A DNA stretch of 64,000 nucleotides from Acanthosepion esculentum (taxonomy: Eukaryota > Mollusca > Cephalopoda > Sepiida > Sepiidae), in the NCBI GenBank assembly GCA_964036315.1, contig OZ038485.1:78580960-78644959 (forward strand), given 5' to 3'. The notes under the pieces are model-generated. The model ran no database searches. It had not been told where the DNA came from and worked only from the letters and a program-made list of their open reading frames with translations. Positions 31,640 through 42,045 of the stretch are shown here, piece by piece (positions within the stretch are counted from its first letter, which is position 1; every line of letters begins with the position of its first letter). Position numbers and translations under genes: made by a program.

Positions 31640-32790
31640 GCAACAAACGCTCACATAGTGGGAATATTATTAACACTGCTAATGATATTACGTTCAGTAT
31701 TAATCATGTAAGCAGTCGTAATAATCTTAGAACTAATTTTTCTTCTACGCTCTGACATTGCTAATGCGTGATATTACGAGGGTGGGCTGAAAAATTCACA
31801 GGCTGACTAGAAAGGAGTAATGCTAGGGCTGTGAAATCTTTCATGCATTAAATTCGACTGTTCTTATTAATAACCGCGGTGTTTCCTTCCAGGTAAACGT
31901 ATATCTGACTGTTTAAAGATGACTTCAAAAGTAACTAGTAACAACTTCTCTTGAAAATGAACAAGATTTGGCACCGAGGAGTTATCAAGTACCTACAGAA
32001 AAAGCAAGGATATTCATTCTGACATGGTTACTGCATTAGGGGATGATATTTCAGCTTTATCAACAGTGCAAAAGTGGACAGTTGCATTTAGGAGGGGAGG
32101 GAAGAGTCTTGAAGATGACCCAAAGTCTGGATGTGACTGGTTGATCACCTTTCCTATCTTACTGATTTGACTATCATATGTTCCCTAACATGAAAAAAAA
32201 ACTATTACAGTGATGACCTTTTATCTGCTGTTGATGACTTTTTTTTGACCAACAGGATGAACAGGCTTCTCTGAACAATCAGATGTCAGTTTACCTGGAA
32301 TTGAACAATGCAGATATTAATACAAGATTAATTCAATGCACGCAAGATTTCACAGTTCTCTAGCATCCCGCCTTCATAGTCAGCCTGTGAACTTATGAAG
32401 CCCACTCTCGTATACATCCTTTCATTAAATCTTTCAGCAAATTAATGGCGAATATAACTGAAAGACAAACGTGTCCCAGGATTTCATTAATATTCTGGCT
32501 GTCGAAAATATTTCTTACATTCCTAACGACTAACGCTCAAATGATGGGAAGATATTATGAACACTAATAATAATAATATTATGGTCCTTATTACTCATGC
32601 AAGAAGTCGTAATAATGCTACTGTGTTATAGTTGTTCTATTTTCTTTGCTTTGGTAATGTGTAACTTCATACACTCTTTTATTAAATAGACCATAAATTA
32701 ACTGACGAATAGAACTTAAGTACATGCGGTTTCCCTTCAGGGACCCGTAATTTCTTTAGTATTCTGACTGTCGAAAATATTTCTTACACT
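31640..32790 (+). repeat. local tandem duplication, unit 1 split by a mariner
   Basis: Unit 1 = 31640-31776 plus 32411-32520; unit 2 = about 32521-32790. Shared blocks: 'gtcgtaataat', '(g)ctaatgcgtgatat' vs 'ggtaatgtgtaacttc', 'tcattaaat' vs 'ttattaaat', 'tattctg(g/a)ctgtcgaaaa' then 'tatttcttaca'. Unit 2 shows the site without the mariner. Confidence 0.6.
31777..32410 (+). mobile_element. mariner element relic with TIRs and TA duplication
   Basis: 634 bp flanked by TA (31775-31776, 32411-32412). TIRs start CGAGGGTGGGCTGAAAAATT on the left, inverse 'agcccactctcg' on the right, and both contain the 'cacaggctgacta' block. A transposase start at 31919 (MTSKVTSNNFS, then a stop) and a helix-turn-helix remnant near 32060-32130 ('STVQKWTVAFRRGGKSLEDD') identify the family; 'DDLLSAVDDFF' near 32210-32250 is from the C-terminus. 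The DDD catalytic core has been deleted, so it is dead. Confidence 0.88.
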
Positions 32791-32899
32791 CATATTGTTT
32801 TATGTGCTATTATCATTGTAATTACTACGACAATGTAATACTATGATATACGATATCATATATTGAATATATACAACATGCCCTAAATTTACGGAGAAT

Positions 32900-33235
32900 T
32901 CCATAGACTGAGTAAACAACGAGAAAGTCTTGAAGAAAATGTCAACAAAATGGCTACAATCATGAAGCGAGAGCTAATCATGAATTATACACATAATGAA
33001 GAAGTGGGGACCGGAAAAATTAACCCTCACAGTGCATATTGACAGCAAGATAGATAAGAGAAGGCGGCGAACTCAAACCTGACGAACTTGTGCAAATAGA
33101 TGACGGAACGGAGGGAGAGCCTTAGCAAAAGTATAAAAACTGCAAAGGGCCACAAGAGATAGAAAGTTTTGGAGAGCCATGATCGTACATATCCTGGAGG
33201 AATGCGGTACACAGAAGAAGATATTATAAGATGGC
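32900..33235 (+). mobile_element. RTE-type LINE 3' fragment, degenerate
   Basis: 'cttgtgcaaatagatgacgg' (SKWMTE-like), 'aaaactgcaaagggccacaa', 'gagagccatgatcgtacata', 'tcctggaggaatgcggtaca' follow the last 250 bp of the family. Confidence 0.65.
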
Positions 33236-33239
33236 AGAA

Positions 33240-35025
33240 TAAGTAGAAAAGCAATATAGGCTGAAGTGTATAAATCACTATCAGAGTTGACGACAACAAC
33301 GAAGATACATTAAAAGGAATATGGGCACATACAGTTCGATTTTCTTATGGGAAAATTGAAGAAAGCTACTCATTATATTTCATCACTTTCTGTGAATCCT
33401 TATATAAATATATATTTCAGTTTGGAATGGCAGATCAATGTACATTTTTACCTGCATACTCCCATATAATCATACATAAATAAAATACATGAAAAAACAA
33501 CATTCCGACTAAACACGCTATCTACACAAACATTGAACGAACAAGCTAGAAATAAATGACCTTCGTATGGTGTAAATTTGTATTTTCATCATTTCCTACT
33601 TCACCCCTAAAGAATTGGGTACCGGAGCACGATACTAAAACAGTGGGTACATCCGTATTATAGTCTTATGTTAGGTATCGTGGCCGAAATGAGTTTTATT
33701 TGATAATATCATAACAGTAAAATTAAATATCTGATATGATGCACATTAATTAGAGTCGAACTAGTTTCATTAACATCTGTATGAACAATTTCGCCATTAT
33801 TAACATTCGTATTATTATTATTGGATGCTTTTGCTTGTTTGCACCAGATGTCTGGCGGTTATTTCTTTGGGAGCAAGTGATACGAAGCCTCATCAAATAT
33901 CAGTATCCTTATAGACACTATAAACATAGAATTTTTCATTCGCCCCCTCTCGATTTTAGTGGTTTTGTCATGGTTCCGAGTGGCCCAATTATTATAGAAA
34001 CTATTGTAACCTTCAAATTTTCTTTTTTCTTCTGTTTCCGGACAAGGACATAGAAAATTAGAACTTCTATTGATTTTAATTCTGTTGTTGTTTATATATA
34101 AACCCAATTCTTTTTGGCAGTTGGTATTCAATTTGAAGGAACCAGTTTTTTTTTTGCGTGCCATTCTTGGTGTGTTTTACGAAATGAATATTCGGGATTT
34201 TCATACCTTTACGCAATTCGGTTATTAATATTCAAGCAGAGGATAACATGCAAAAGGCACGGACTTTCATTATGTCACGGCACACTTAATATTCCCCTTT
34301 TCTTTTTTGAAATATAATAAACTTGTAAAATTTGACTCTTGGCACAAAAATAACCGATTCATTGCCGTTATGACTACAAGATGTGAAAAGAACTTTTTTT
34401 TTTACAGAAAAATATACTTTAATCATTGATGCATGAATGTGTGATTTGATAAGATGATCATTTGTGTTTGTTCTTGGGTCATTAATAAATATCTCAATTA
34501 GAAAATAAAAACATCTAATAACGATGACAGCTGTTTCGGTCCAATAAAAGATGCTTCAGTATAGGTCAATGTGGAATTTCAAAGAAAAAACACACCGCAA
34601 ATAGCCTTTGAAAATAAGTGTACTTTTATTTTAATTCCAAACGTTTTTACCCATGGCCATCAGTATACACAGATCTAATATATGATACCATATGTCAATG
34701 TTGGTATTCTTGGTTATTAACTCAACACAATAACAGCACATCGTAACGAGAGTTTTGTTAGGCAATACTGTCAAAATGCTCTAAACTGAAGAATAAAACA
34801 AAGTCCAATTTAGTTTACAACTTAATGGTATGAAATCTGGGTTCGAGCTCACGTGGATAATAACGATTTAAATTTCTGGCATTTATTGCAAAAGCTGAAA
34901 AATTAATATAGAAGGAGAAAACAGTTGCTTCATAAAATAATGATAAACATAATTATTTCAAAGGTATTTTGTAAAAATGATATATGGAGGCAAAGCTCGG
35001 TCGTACCGACAAGATTCAAAGGAAT
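33240..35025. other. no recognisable feature
   Basis: About 1.8 kb without an assignable element. Overlapping frames at 33781-34317 lack any signature. 'gttatatataaacccaat' near 34088 is only a fortuitous TATA-like string. Confidence 0.45.
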
Positions 35026-35029
35026 ATAG

Positions 35030-35395
35030 AGCATATATTTAGGGCCGGCTTAGCTGCAGGAATTGCCGGAAAGTTATCAATGTTGACAGCCAACCATCTT
35101 CGGGGTTCCACTCAAGGTTTTCTGTCTTGATTTACTTCCATAGCCTTTTCCGTATTTGGATATGAGCGCAAAGCAGCGGAGGTTCAAAATCAAGATTTCC
35201 TTACCCTGGATGGACTGCCCTTCTGCGCTATCGAGCTCCATCTACCCTAAGCAGCTGGTTATGAGACGTCGGTTGTCCGCCTTTGCCCATTCTTCGGCTT
35301 GGAGATGGACTTGGTTGTCGGAGGCTATTTGAGACGTATGCCACGGAAGCATTTTATAGATTGTTCCCACTATGATCCCCGACTATAACAACCTT
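35030..35395. repeat. GC-richer island, possible decayed repeat
   Basis: About 365 bp clearly richer in G and C than its surroundings ('agggccggcttagctgcagg', 'gttatgagacgtcggttgtc', 'gcccattcttcggcttggag', 'tttgagacgtatgccacgg'). No long frame on either strand and no internal match in this window. Its abrupt edges suggest an insertion. Confidence 0.4.
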
Positions 35396-35626
35396 TGGAA
35401 CATTGGACATTATATACATTACGCGTTTTAGAAGCTCCCAAATAAACTGGTTTTTAAATATATAAAACGTTAGGTAAACCAAAACACTCGAAAGCAACAT
35501 TTAACTATCATTTTACACTATATATCCGCAGAGTTATGGATCATACCATATAGCGTTTGCATCTCAAAATTTATTTCAGTTTCACGCATAAATCTAATAA
35601 CAGTGACAGTAACCTTTCAATGTATC

Positions 35627-35746
35627 TGTTACTTTATATATCGCATTTCTTATCACTGTTACTTTATATATCGCATTTCTTATCACTGTTACTTTATATA
35701 TCGTAGTAGCTATCACTATTATTTTATATATTGTAGTAATTATCAT
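35627..35746 (+). repeat. 30-bp minisatellite, four units
   Basis: Units 35627-35656 and 35657-35686 are identical ('tgttactttatatatcgcat', 'ttcttatcac'); units 3 and 4 diverge. The period is a multiple of three, so a 78-codon frame runs through it, but there is no sign of coding. Confidence 0.9.
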
Positions 35747-35974
35747 TGTGATTTATCAATTACATTACCATTATTTTCCATATCTACTTGTATGAATGTC
35801 TACAGAGATAGGGGAGTAAGGGGAATTTCTTTCTTGTAAACTTTGACGTCTGAATCCACAGGCTGTAATTTTTATTCGATTGCCTCTAAATTAATTTATA
35901 GACAAGTGGACAGAATATTTGAGCTACGTGGTAGTTTTAAAGAAAATGGGAACTAAAAGACGGGATTTTTTGAA

Positions 35975-36525
35975 AATCCTTTCTCCCCAAACAAAGCGAT
36001 ACAGCCGCTCTGACTCAAGGGGTTACAGAGAATGAAAGCAACTGAGAAAACGTTACGACATTAAAAGAGCAGAAATCAAGGAGTCAGAATATAACGAGTG
36101 ACGCTGTATTCAAATTTTTCAAGATCGTAGTTGACAGGAAAGCAAGAAACCGGAAGAAAATTTCACAAGAGAGAAGTGCAAGAGAAGAAACCATTTGCAT
36201 AGAATTTACGCTTACCTAAAACGATGAGACCTAGTTTTCCTATCTGACGCTTAAATTCGTGAAGCTGAGCTACAGACGATGAATGATCATCGGAACAATT
36301 GCCATGAAAATATGTATAGAAAAAGCACAGGGTTACGGCGGTGGAAAAGTGACTGAAGCTGAGATGCCAAGTCAAGACCGATAACATTGCAGATTCTTCT
36401 TTGGATTCAGTAAAGAATCTCTCTATATACATAGCAGAAGTACGAAACCAGAAGTGACAGCAATATTCGATGCACGGACGAATCGCAGTCTTATAAATTT
36501 GAAAGATAGATTCTGGTGAGAAGAA
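35975..36525 (-). mobile_element. Jockey/CR1-like LINE, RT C-terminal fragment and tail
   Basis: Minus strand: 'AIRPCIEYCCHFW' near 36440-36480, 'SDDHSSSVAQLHEFKRQIGK' near 36240-36300, 'KRKFYANGFFSCTSLL' near 36165-36215, then the 3' tail 'ctctgtaaccccttgagtca' and 'gcggctgtatcgctttg'. It is the same element as 38885 and 40750. Confidence 0.75.
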
Positions 36526-36974
36526 TTGTTGATTGAGTGTTGATTTGTCTATTTAACGGCATATCAACTACTTAGGGGTCATCTAATGTCGAAATTACAT
36601 AAATATGTTATTCTGCTTTCACACTTGAACACATGGTACACGATACTCAGCTTTTGCGCATGTACATGTTTGTGTGGACATAATAACTAGAGGCAGTGAT
36701 ATTATGTTATAGTTTTGTTGAAGTTATATTTTCGAATACAGTTTGATTCAAGAAATTGTCGGATATTATTTGGATTAATGTTATGAAAGAGTTCATTTTG
36801 GTTATTTGAGAGTATCTTAAACGAATTTCGATGATGTCGTTACAGTTTTTTAGTGAGTATTGTTGGTAATTTTACTATAAATATGTATTGTTGATAATTT
36901 GTTTTATATAAAGATGTACTACTGGTGTCTTTATACTTCCATTGTGTTTTTGGTTACTATTTATTGGTAGCTTA

Positions 36975-37075
36975 GATCCTAACATGTGTACCTGGGAACA
37001 AAGCAATTAAGAGGCGGTTCGACGCTCTCCGAAACTTCCAATCTCCCGATCAGAGGCCTTGCCGCCGGAGAAAAA
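36975..37075 (-). repeat. dispersed repeat D, fragment
   Basis: 'tgtgtacctgggaacaaagc', 'aattaagaggcggttcgacg', 'caatctcccgatcagaggcc', 'ttgccgccgg' parallel 61545-61630. Confidence 0.65.
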
Positions 37076-37154
37076 AAAAATCTAGTATGACACAGTGAAT
37101 CAACTTTCATAGCATCAGACGTAGAAATTGATTCAGTATAATCATTACGTAAAA

Positions 37155-37390
37155 TCAGAACGGCAGTTGAACTGGTACACATAATGAAGAAAGAGGGCTT
37201 GGAAAATCTAACACCCATGAGACATATTGAACTCACGAGGAGCAGAATGAAACTGCGAATAATGATTTTATGGATGACAGAGCAGAGACAAAGAAGGATG
37301 GTAAAAAAGCTGCTACAAGGGCATGAATTCTTGGAGAGCCATGATCACCCACGTCCAGAAGGGATACGGTACATAAAAGAAAATATATAC
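37155..37390 (+). mobile_element. RTE-type LINE 3' fragment
   Basis: 'ELVHIMKKEGLENLTPMRHI' near 37165-37225, then 'DRAETKKDG'-like and 'gagagccatgatcacccacg', 'ggatacggtacataaaagaa' at the 3' end. Confidence 0.7.
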
Positions 37391-37799
37391 TTCTGGGCAT
37401 GAGTGTATATATGAATATACTCATTAGTTAATTTGTAGATTGTAACAGTCAAATATACAAAGAAGAATTCGTTAAGAGATTATTTTAGCACGTATGACCC
37501 AGAGTAAGAGACACACATACACACGGCTGTCCCCCCTCAACACATAATGTATATGTTATAGGTATATGTATCTGCCTGAAACTGTTCAAATATCCGAGGA
37601 AGTCTCTGCAAACACGTTTGGGTGGTGACTCAAAAGGAATGCTCTCAATATTTACTTCATTTTTAACTGGCTTGGGATTGCAGGTTTTTTTTTGTGCTTC
37701 TATCAATAGCGTCCTGTAAGTGTATAACGCAAAATGTCGACCTAGAAGTTTCCAAATAAAATATGACTACGATTTAAACTGGTCCTTTTAAAAGTAGAT

Positions 37800-37978
37800 T
37801 TGTCAGTCAGTCAAGTGCCATATTTAATACACGGTTGGGCGATCACGTGTTTTTCGATACATGACTGAGAAGGCAGAAGATTTTTCCAGCAGTCAGTTTA
37901 GTTATGTGCCATGCGTGATACTCACTTAGGCGATCATCTATCTCTCGATACATGACTGACTAGGCAGATTTTTTCTGC
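37800..37978 (+). repeat. ~90-bp tandem duplication
   Basis: Two consecutive blocks share 'gtcagt(c/t)', 'gtgccat', 'gcgatca', 'tcgatacatgactga', 'aggcaga..attttt'. The second block joins the tandem SINE pair that follows. Confidence 0.6.
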
Positions 37979-37979
37979 G

Positions 37980-38400
37980 GTAGGCCAGTTGCCATCCAAG
38001 GCTATAGAACCCGTTCTGTCGTTTACTCATAGCTGGGGAGAGAAGAGGAGGATTCATAACTTTCCCAAGGGTATTAGCACGTAAGTGAATGTAATGAATT
38101 CGACTGGAATTCGAACTCGGCTGTACGATTCCGCAATCCGAGCCGCTATCTATTACTCCATCGTACCTCCTTTCCAGCAGTAGGTTGCCATTTCTTACTG
38201 CGGTAGACTGTTTGCCAATCAAGGCAAAAGAACTCAGGCTGTCCTGCTATTCAACCCATAATTGGGGGAGAAAAGATGAATTCCTCCCTTTCCCAAGGGT
38301 ATTTGTGCGTAAGTGAATGTAACGAACTCAACTGGAATTCGAAAGCTGCTCTCCGGTTTCTGGTTTCGAGCCGTTATCAATTACACCACCAAATCATGTA
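37980..38400 (-). mobile_element. two SINE family A copies in tandem
   Basis: Inverted copies at about 37980-38165 and 38200-38400. Both have the tail ('aaggctatagaacccgttct' / 'aaggcaaaagaactcaggct'), 'ctcatagctggggagagaag' / 'cccataattgggggagaaaa', 'cttacgcac..tttgggaaag' inverse, and the tRNA part with B box 'actggaattcgaactcggct'. About 205 bp period, joined by 'cagtaggttgccatttctta'. Confidence 0.65.
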
Positions 38401-38884
38401 GATTTGAGGTAGCCAAAAAATAAACAACAAACAAAAAACAAAAACAAAGTAATTGTGTTTAACGACGTTTTTAATGCCAGTTTTTATATATATACCCAGG
38501 ATGCGGTTTTAAGAAAATTTTTCATCACTTCCTGCGATTGATTATATAATAAAACAAAATTTCCATCAGAGAGAAAAACGGAGATCTGCTTCGTGTATGC
38601 GTGCCTTTGTGTGTGCATATTCGTCTGAAAAAAAAATTACACCAATTAAAATTCAATTATTATTTATTATTTCATGCTTCAACATAAACGCAATAGATTT
38701 GATTTTCTGGCACACAATTATTGTTCTTAAAAAGTTCAAAACTTGTTTTCACGTCATTTCCTGCACATCTGGCGGCAAGACTGGAAACTGCGATCGGCCA
38801 CAACGTCTCATACTAAGTTTATGCCCATCCTCGTGCTGCATAAACTCTCATCGCGGCACTATATATCATTTACGATAGAATTGT

Positions 38885-39190
38885 AAAGACACCACCATCT
38901 TTGTTCTCATCAAATACTTTCTGCACTAAACGTGTATTGCGCCTAGGAAACTTTGTTTACTTTGTCGTGCTAGACAATTTCGTTTCGCCAGAATGCATCT
39001 TTTCACATTTATAAATCTATCATTCATCCGGGTATTGAATGTCGCTGCCATATCTGGTCTGGTGCTCTTGCTGTATATCTTGATATTTTCGACAATATCT
39101 AAAGGGTCTGTAATGTTATAGGTCCTGACTGGGCATCTCGTCTTTAGTCACATTCCCATCACTGTGACGTAGCTTCCCTCTTTCTTTTAT
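38885..39190 (+). mobile_element. Jockey/CR1-like LINE, RT C-terminal fragment
   Basis: Read with frameshifts: 'LCRARQF' near 38955, 'NLSFIRVLNVAAISGLVLL' frame near 39015-39075 (expected 'IHPGIEYCCHIWSGA'), 'FDNIQR' near 39090, 'GPDWASRL' near 39125-39150, 'HHCDVAS' near 39160-39180. Upstream and downstream parts are missing. Confidence 0.7.
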
Positions 39191-39194
39191 AAAT

Positions 39195-39330
39195 CAATTT
39201 ACTCCAAACAAGGCGATAATGCCACTAAGGCACAAGGGGTAACTGAGAATGAAAAAGTATGAAAGAACATTAGAAAGAACTGGATCCAAAAAGGAAACAA
39301 GGGATAAACCTCTACTTCTGTTCCAAATAC
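39195..39330 (-). mobile_element. Jockey/CR1-like LINE 3' tail
   Basis: 'aaggcgataatgccactaag' and 'gcacaaggggtaactgagaa' are the inverted 3' tail. The flanking 'aaacaagggataaacctcta' is repeated at 39465-39490, a short local duplication. Confidence 0.55.
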
Positions 39331-39541
39331 AGTAGAAGAGTGTGAACCGCGTGATAAAACCTAACTACTCTTATTAAATAGAAAAAGAATATTTAGTTTA
39401 GGTGAAGACGTTAGAAATATAGAGTTGAAGTAGACTTTAGAAGGAATCGGCATCCCACCCTAAAAAGGAAACAAAGATAAACCTCTACTTGTGTTCAAAA
39501 GGCCGGGAGGAATATGAACCGGTCAAATAGGTGAACCTATC

Positions 39542-39543
<2 letters not shown>

Positions 39544-39625
<82 letters not shown>

Positions 39626-39713
39626 GACCCACATTACAACCCAAAAAGTTTGCGGTACCTCTCTTCTTTTTAATATACACACTTTTCTCGCGTTGGAACC
39701 ATTATAACCTCTT

Positions 39714-39806
<93 letters not shown>
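39544..39806. repeat. two (TA)n tracts around ~95 bp
   Basis: 39544-39620 and 39718-39806 are uninterrupted TA; the part between them ('acccacattacaacccaaaa') has no assignment. Confidence 0.95.
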
Positions 39807-39810
<4 letters not shown>

Positions 39811-40048
39811 GGCAATAAAGTACAGTTACTTATAATAAAAAAGCAAAGCATTGAAGCAGATGGCTTGCAGTTCGAACAATATCGGTAATTAATTTACTAT
39901 TGCTTGACATAGCATTTTATTATTATTAACCAGAACAATTTTAATAAATTTAATAAATTTTAATAAATTTTAATAATTTTCTGCACTGCTAATTTATTGC
40001 TTTGTCTTAATTGTTATTCTAAGTAACTCTATTGTGACTTTCTTGCCG

Positions 40049-40049
<1 letters not shown>

Positions 40050-40126
<77 letters not shown>

Positions 40127-40208
40127 AAATATATATATATATATGTATAAATATATATATATATATGTATAAATATATATATGTATAAATATATATATAT
40201 ATGTATAA

Positions 40209-40242
<34 letters not shown>

Positions 40243-40248
40243 GTATAA

Positions 40249-40280
<32 letters not shown>

Positions 40281-40415
40281 GTATAAATATATATATATAT
40301 ATATATGTATAAATATATATATATATATATGTATAAATATATATATATATATGTATAAATATATATATATATATGTATAAATATATATATATATGTATAA
40401 ATATATATATATATG

Positions 40416-40447
<32 letters not shown>
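40050..40447. repeat. compound AT minisatellite with TATAAATA units
   Basis: Starts as pure (AT)n to about 40122, then some 15 units of 'atgtataaatatatatatat' with 16-24 bp spacing, then pure (TA)n again. On the plus strand each unit contains TATAAATA. Two minus-strand frames of 166 and 152 codons here are Ile/Tyr translations of this array and are not genes. Confidence 0.95.
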
Positions 40448-40451
<4 letters not shown>

Positions 40452-40551
40452 ACATTGAAGTCAGCATCCAGCGGCAACAGTGTTTCATACGCACTCGTCA
40501 GGTCCCTGATTAAATAGACTATCGCCGTTGGGTGTTGACTTCAATGTCCAC
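40448..40551. repeat. 33-nt-arm imperfect hairpin next to the AT array
   Basis: 40448-40480 ('gtgaacattgaagtcagcat'..) pairs with 40519-40551 (..'gttgacttcaatgtccac'); the outer 16 bp have one mismatch, the inner 17 several G.U-type changes. The 38-nt loop carries, on the minus strand, CUGACGA and GAAAC nine bases apart. Possibly a decayed ribozyme-bearing retroelement end; no cleavage triplet found. Confidence 0.6.
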
Positions 40552-40749
40552 TTTCATATTTACATAGGCTCTATTCTTGATATTGAGAACTTTAACCCAT
40601 AAATATAGCATACCTTCAAATCCTGACGTAGGTAATATGTATATTTATTAATATATACTTTGTACTGTTACACTACATTGACCATGTTTTTTTTTACACC
40701 AAAAAATAAATATTTATTTGAAAATCTGTATATGAAAGTAATCGCACGC

Positions 40750-41075
40750 ATGTATGGTTGCTCATATCTCTTTATTTAGTTCATGGCAGTTGTTCTAATG
40801 AGCTCTTCTTAGTACTGCGACTGCATGAATTTAAGCGTATTACTAGATTAGCAACTAGGTCTCATCGTTTTTCTGTTGAGATACATCGATATAAGAGTGA
40901 ATTTTATTGTAATAGTTTCTTTTCACGCCTGTGGAACACTCTTCTGTGTTCTTGCTTCACTGCCACCTACGAACCCTATTCTTTTATTTTGCTTTCTCCT
41001 CACAAAAGTTTTCTTATTCTTAATAACCTTTTGCGTCTTAGTAGCCCTATCAACTGGCTTGGGATGAAATGATAA
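40750..41075 (+). mobile_element. Jockey/CR1-like LINE, C-terminus and 3' tail
   Basis: The 104-codon frame at 40758 reads 'FLVLRLHEFKRITRLATRSH' and 'RFSVEIHRYKSEFYCNSFFS', 'RLWNTLLCSCFTATYEP', the characteristic 'RLWN.LP' C-terminus of this LINE, followed by the tail 'cttttgcgtcttagtagccc' and 'ggcttgggatgaaatga'. 5' truncated. Confidence 0.8.
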
Positions 41076-41079
41076 AAGA

Positions 41080-41980
41080 ACCTGTGTGCATGTTCCATAT
41101 TTTTTTCAGAATGTAAAGGAATATGGCTCTCTTCACAGATTACTCTTTATTATTTAAACTTGCTATGGTTACTTGGGAAATATCGAAAAAAGGTTTCCTG
41201 TTGCCTTCTCTACGGTTTTGAATTCAGAGCAAACTTTCTCCTTGCTTGTGTTGTGAAAAAGGAAATTATTTTTATGTTCCCACTATTATTTGGAAGGTAA
41301 ATTTTTATCATGAGCATAAAAACGTGTAAAATATTAGTCTTAGATTTACCTGCATTCTTGCGGAATTATTCTGGAAATCATATTTATTGCAGTTGATATA
41401 ATTATTACCCATTACGCTATGAAGATGCATTTTTTTTCTTTCTCTCTCATACGTTAGCTGGTATTCAGATTTTTGCGTCATCTTCATGATGCACATAAAT
41501 GTCATTACAATTCGGCAAATGCTGTCAACAAAACATTTTTTATGGGTTGCCTGACTTTTCTAATAATAGACGCTGCATATGTAAAACTGCTTCCACGCCT
41601 GAAATCTTTAAGTTAGTCAAAGTTCATATATCACAAAGGTAGATATTACAAATATATTTACTAGGAGCGTCTGATCGGTGGTTCTCGTAAAAGTGTCAGA
41701 TTCAGAAAATGCAATCTCTGGTACTCTAAAACAACATTACAACTCTTTGGAAAGTCATGAATACAATTTTCCCTGCGCTTCATCCCGCACTTGCAAAATT
41801 CATAGCAAACATTACACTGGCTATCTCTCGACGGGGATAAAAAAACATTCACTTTATCTGGGGAAACTAGCTTTAAATTATGTGTTGTTAAAAGTTTACG
41901 CATGAGAGACCTTTACTTTTTATGTGTGTTCGAGCACAGCCAAGAGATATATTTGTTTAATCACACGTTCAATTAGCTAA
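41080..41980. other. no recognisable feature
   Basis: Overlapping frames on both strands at 41661-41905 have no recognised signature. Confidence 0.45.
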
Positions 41981-41985
41981 GCCTT

Positions 41986-41987
<2 letters not shown>

Positions 41988-42024
<37 letters not shown>
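41988..42024. repeat. (CA)n microsatellite
   Basis: About 36 bp of CA, directly before the mariner pseudogene. Confidence 0.95.
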
Positions 42025-42026
<2 letters not shown>

Positions 42027-42045
42027 AATGTGTGCGTGTTAGATA

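Noticed and set aside
35603..35839. 78-codon frame with repeated YFIYRISYHC
   Set aside because: It is an in-frame reading of a 30-bp minisatellite; no start context or homologue recognised.
39994..40494. Open frames of 166 and 152 codons on the minus strand
   Set aside because: They are Ile/Tyr/Thr translations of the AT minisatellite in two frames; no coding signature.
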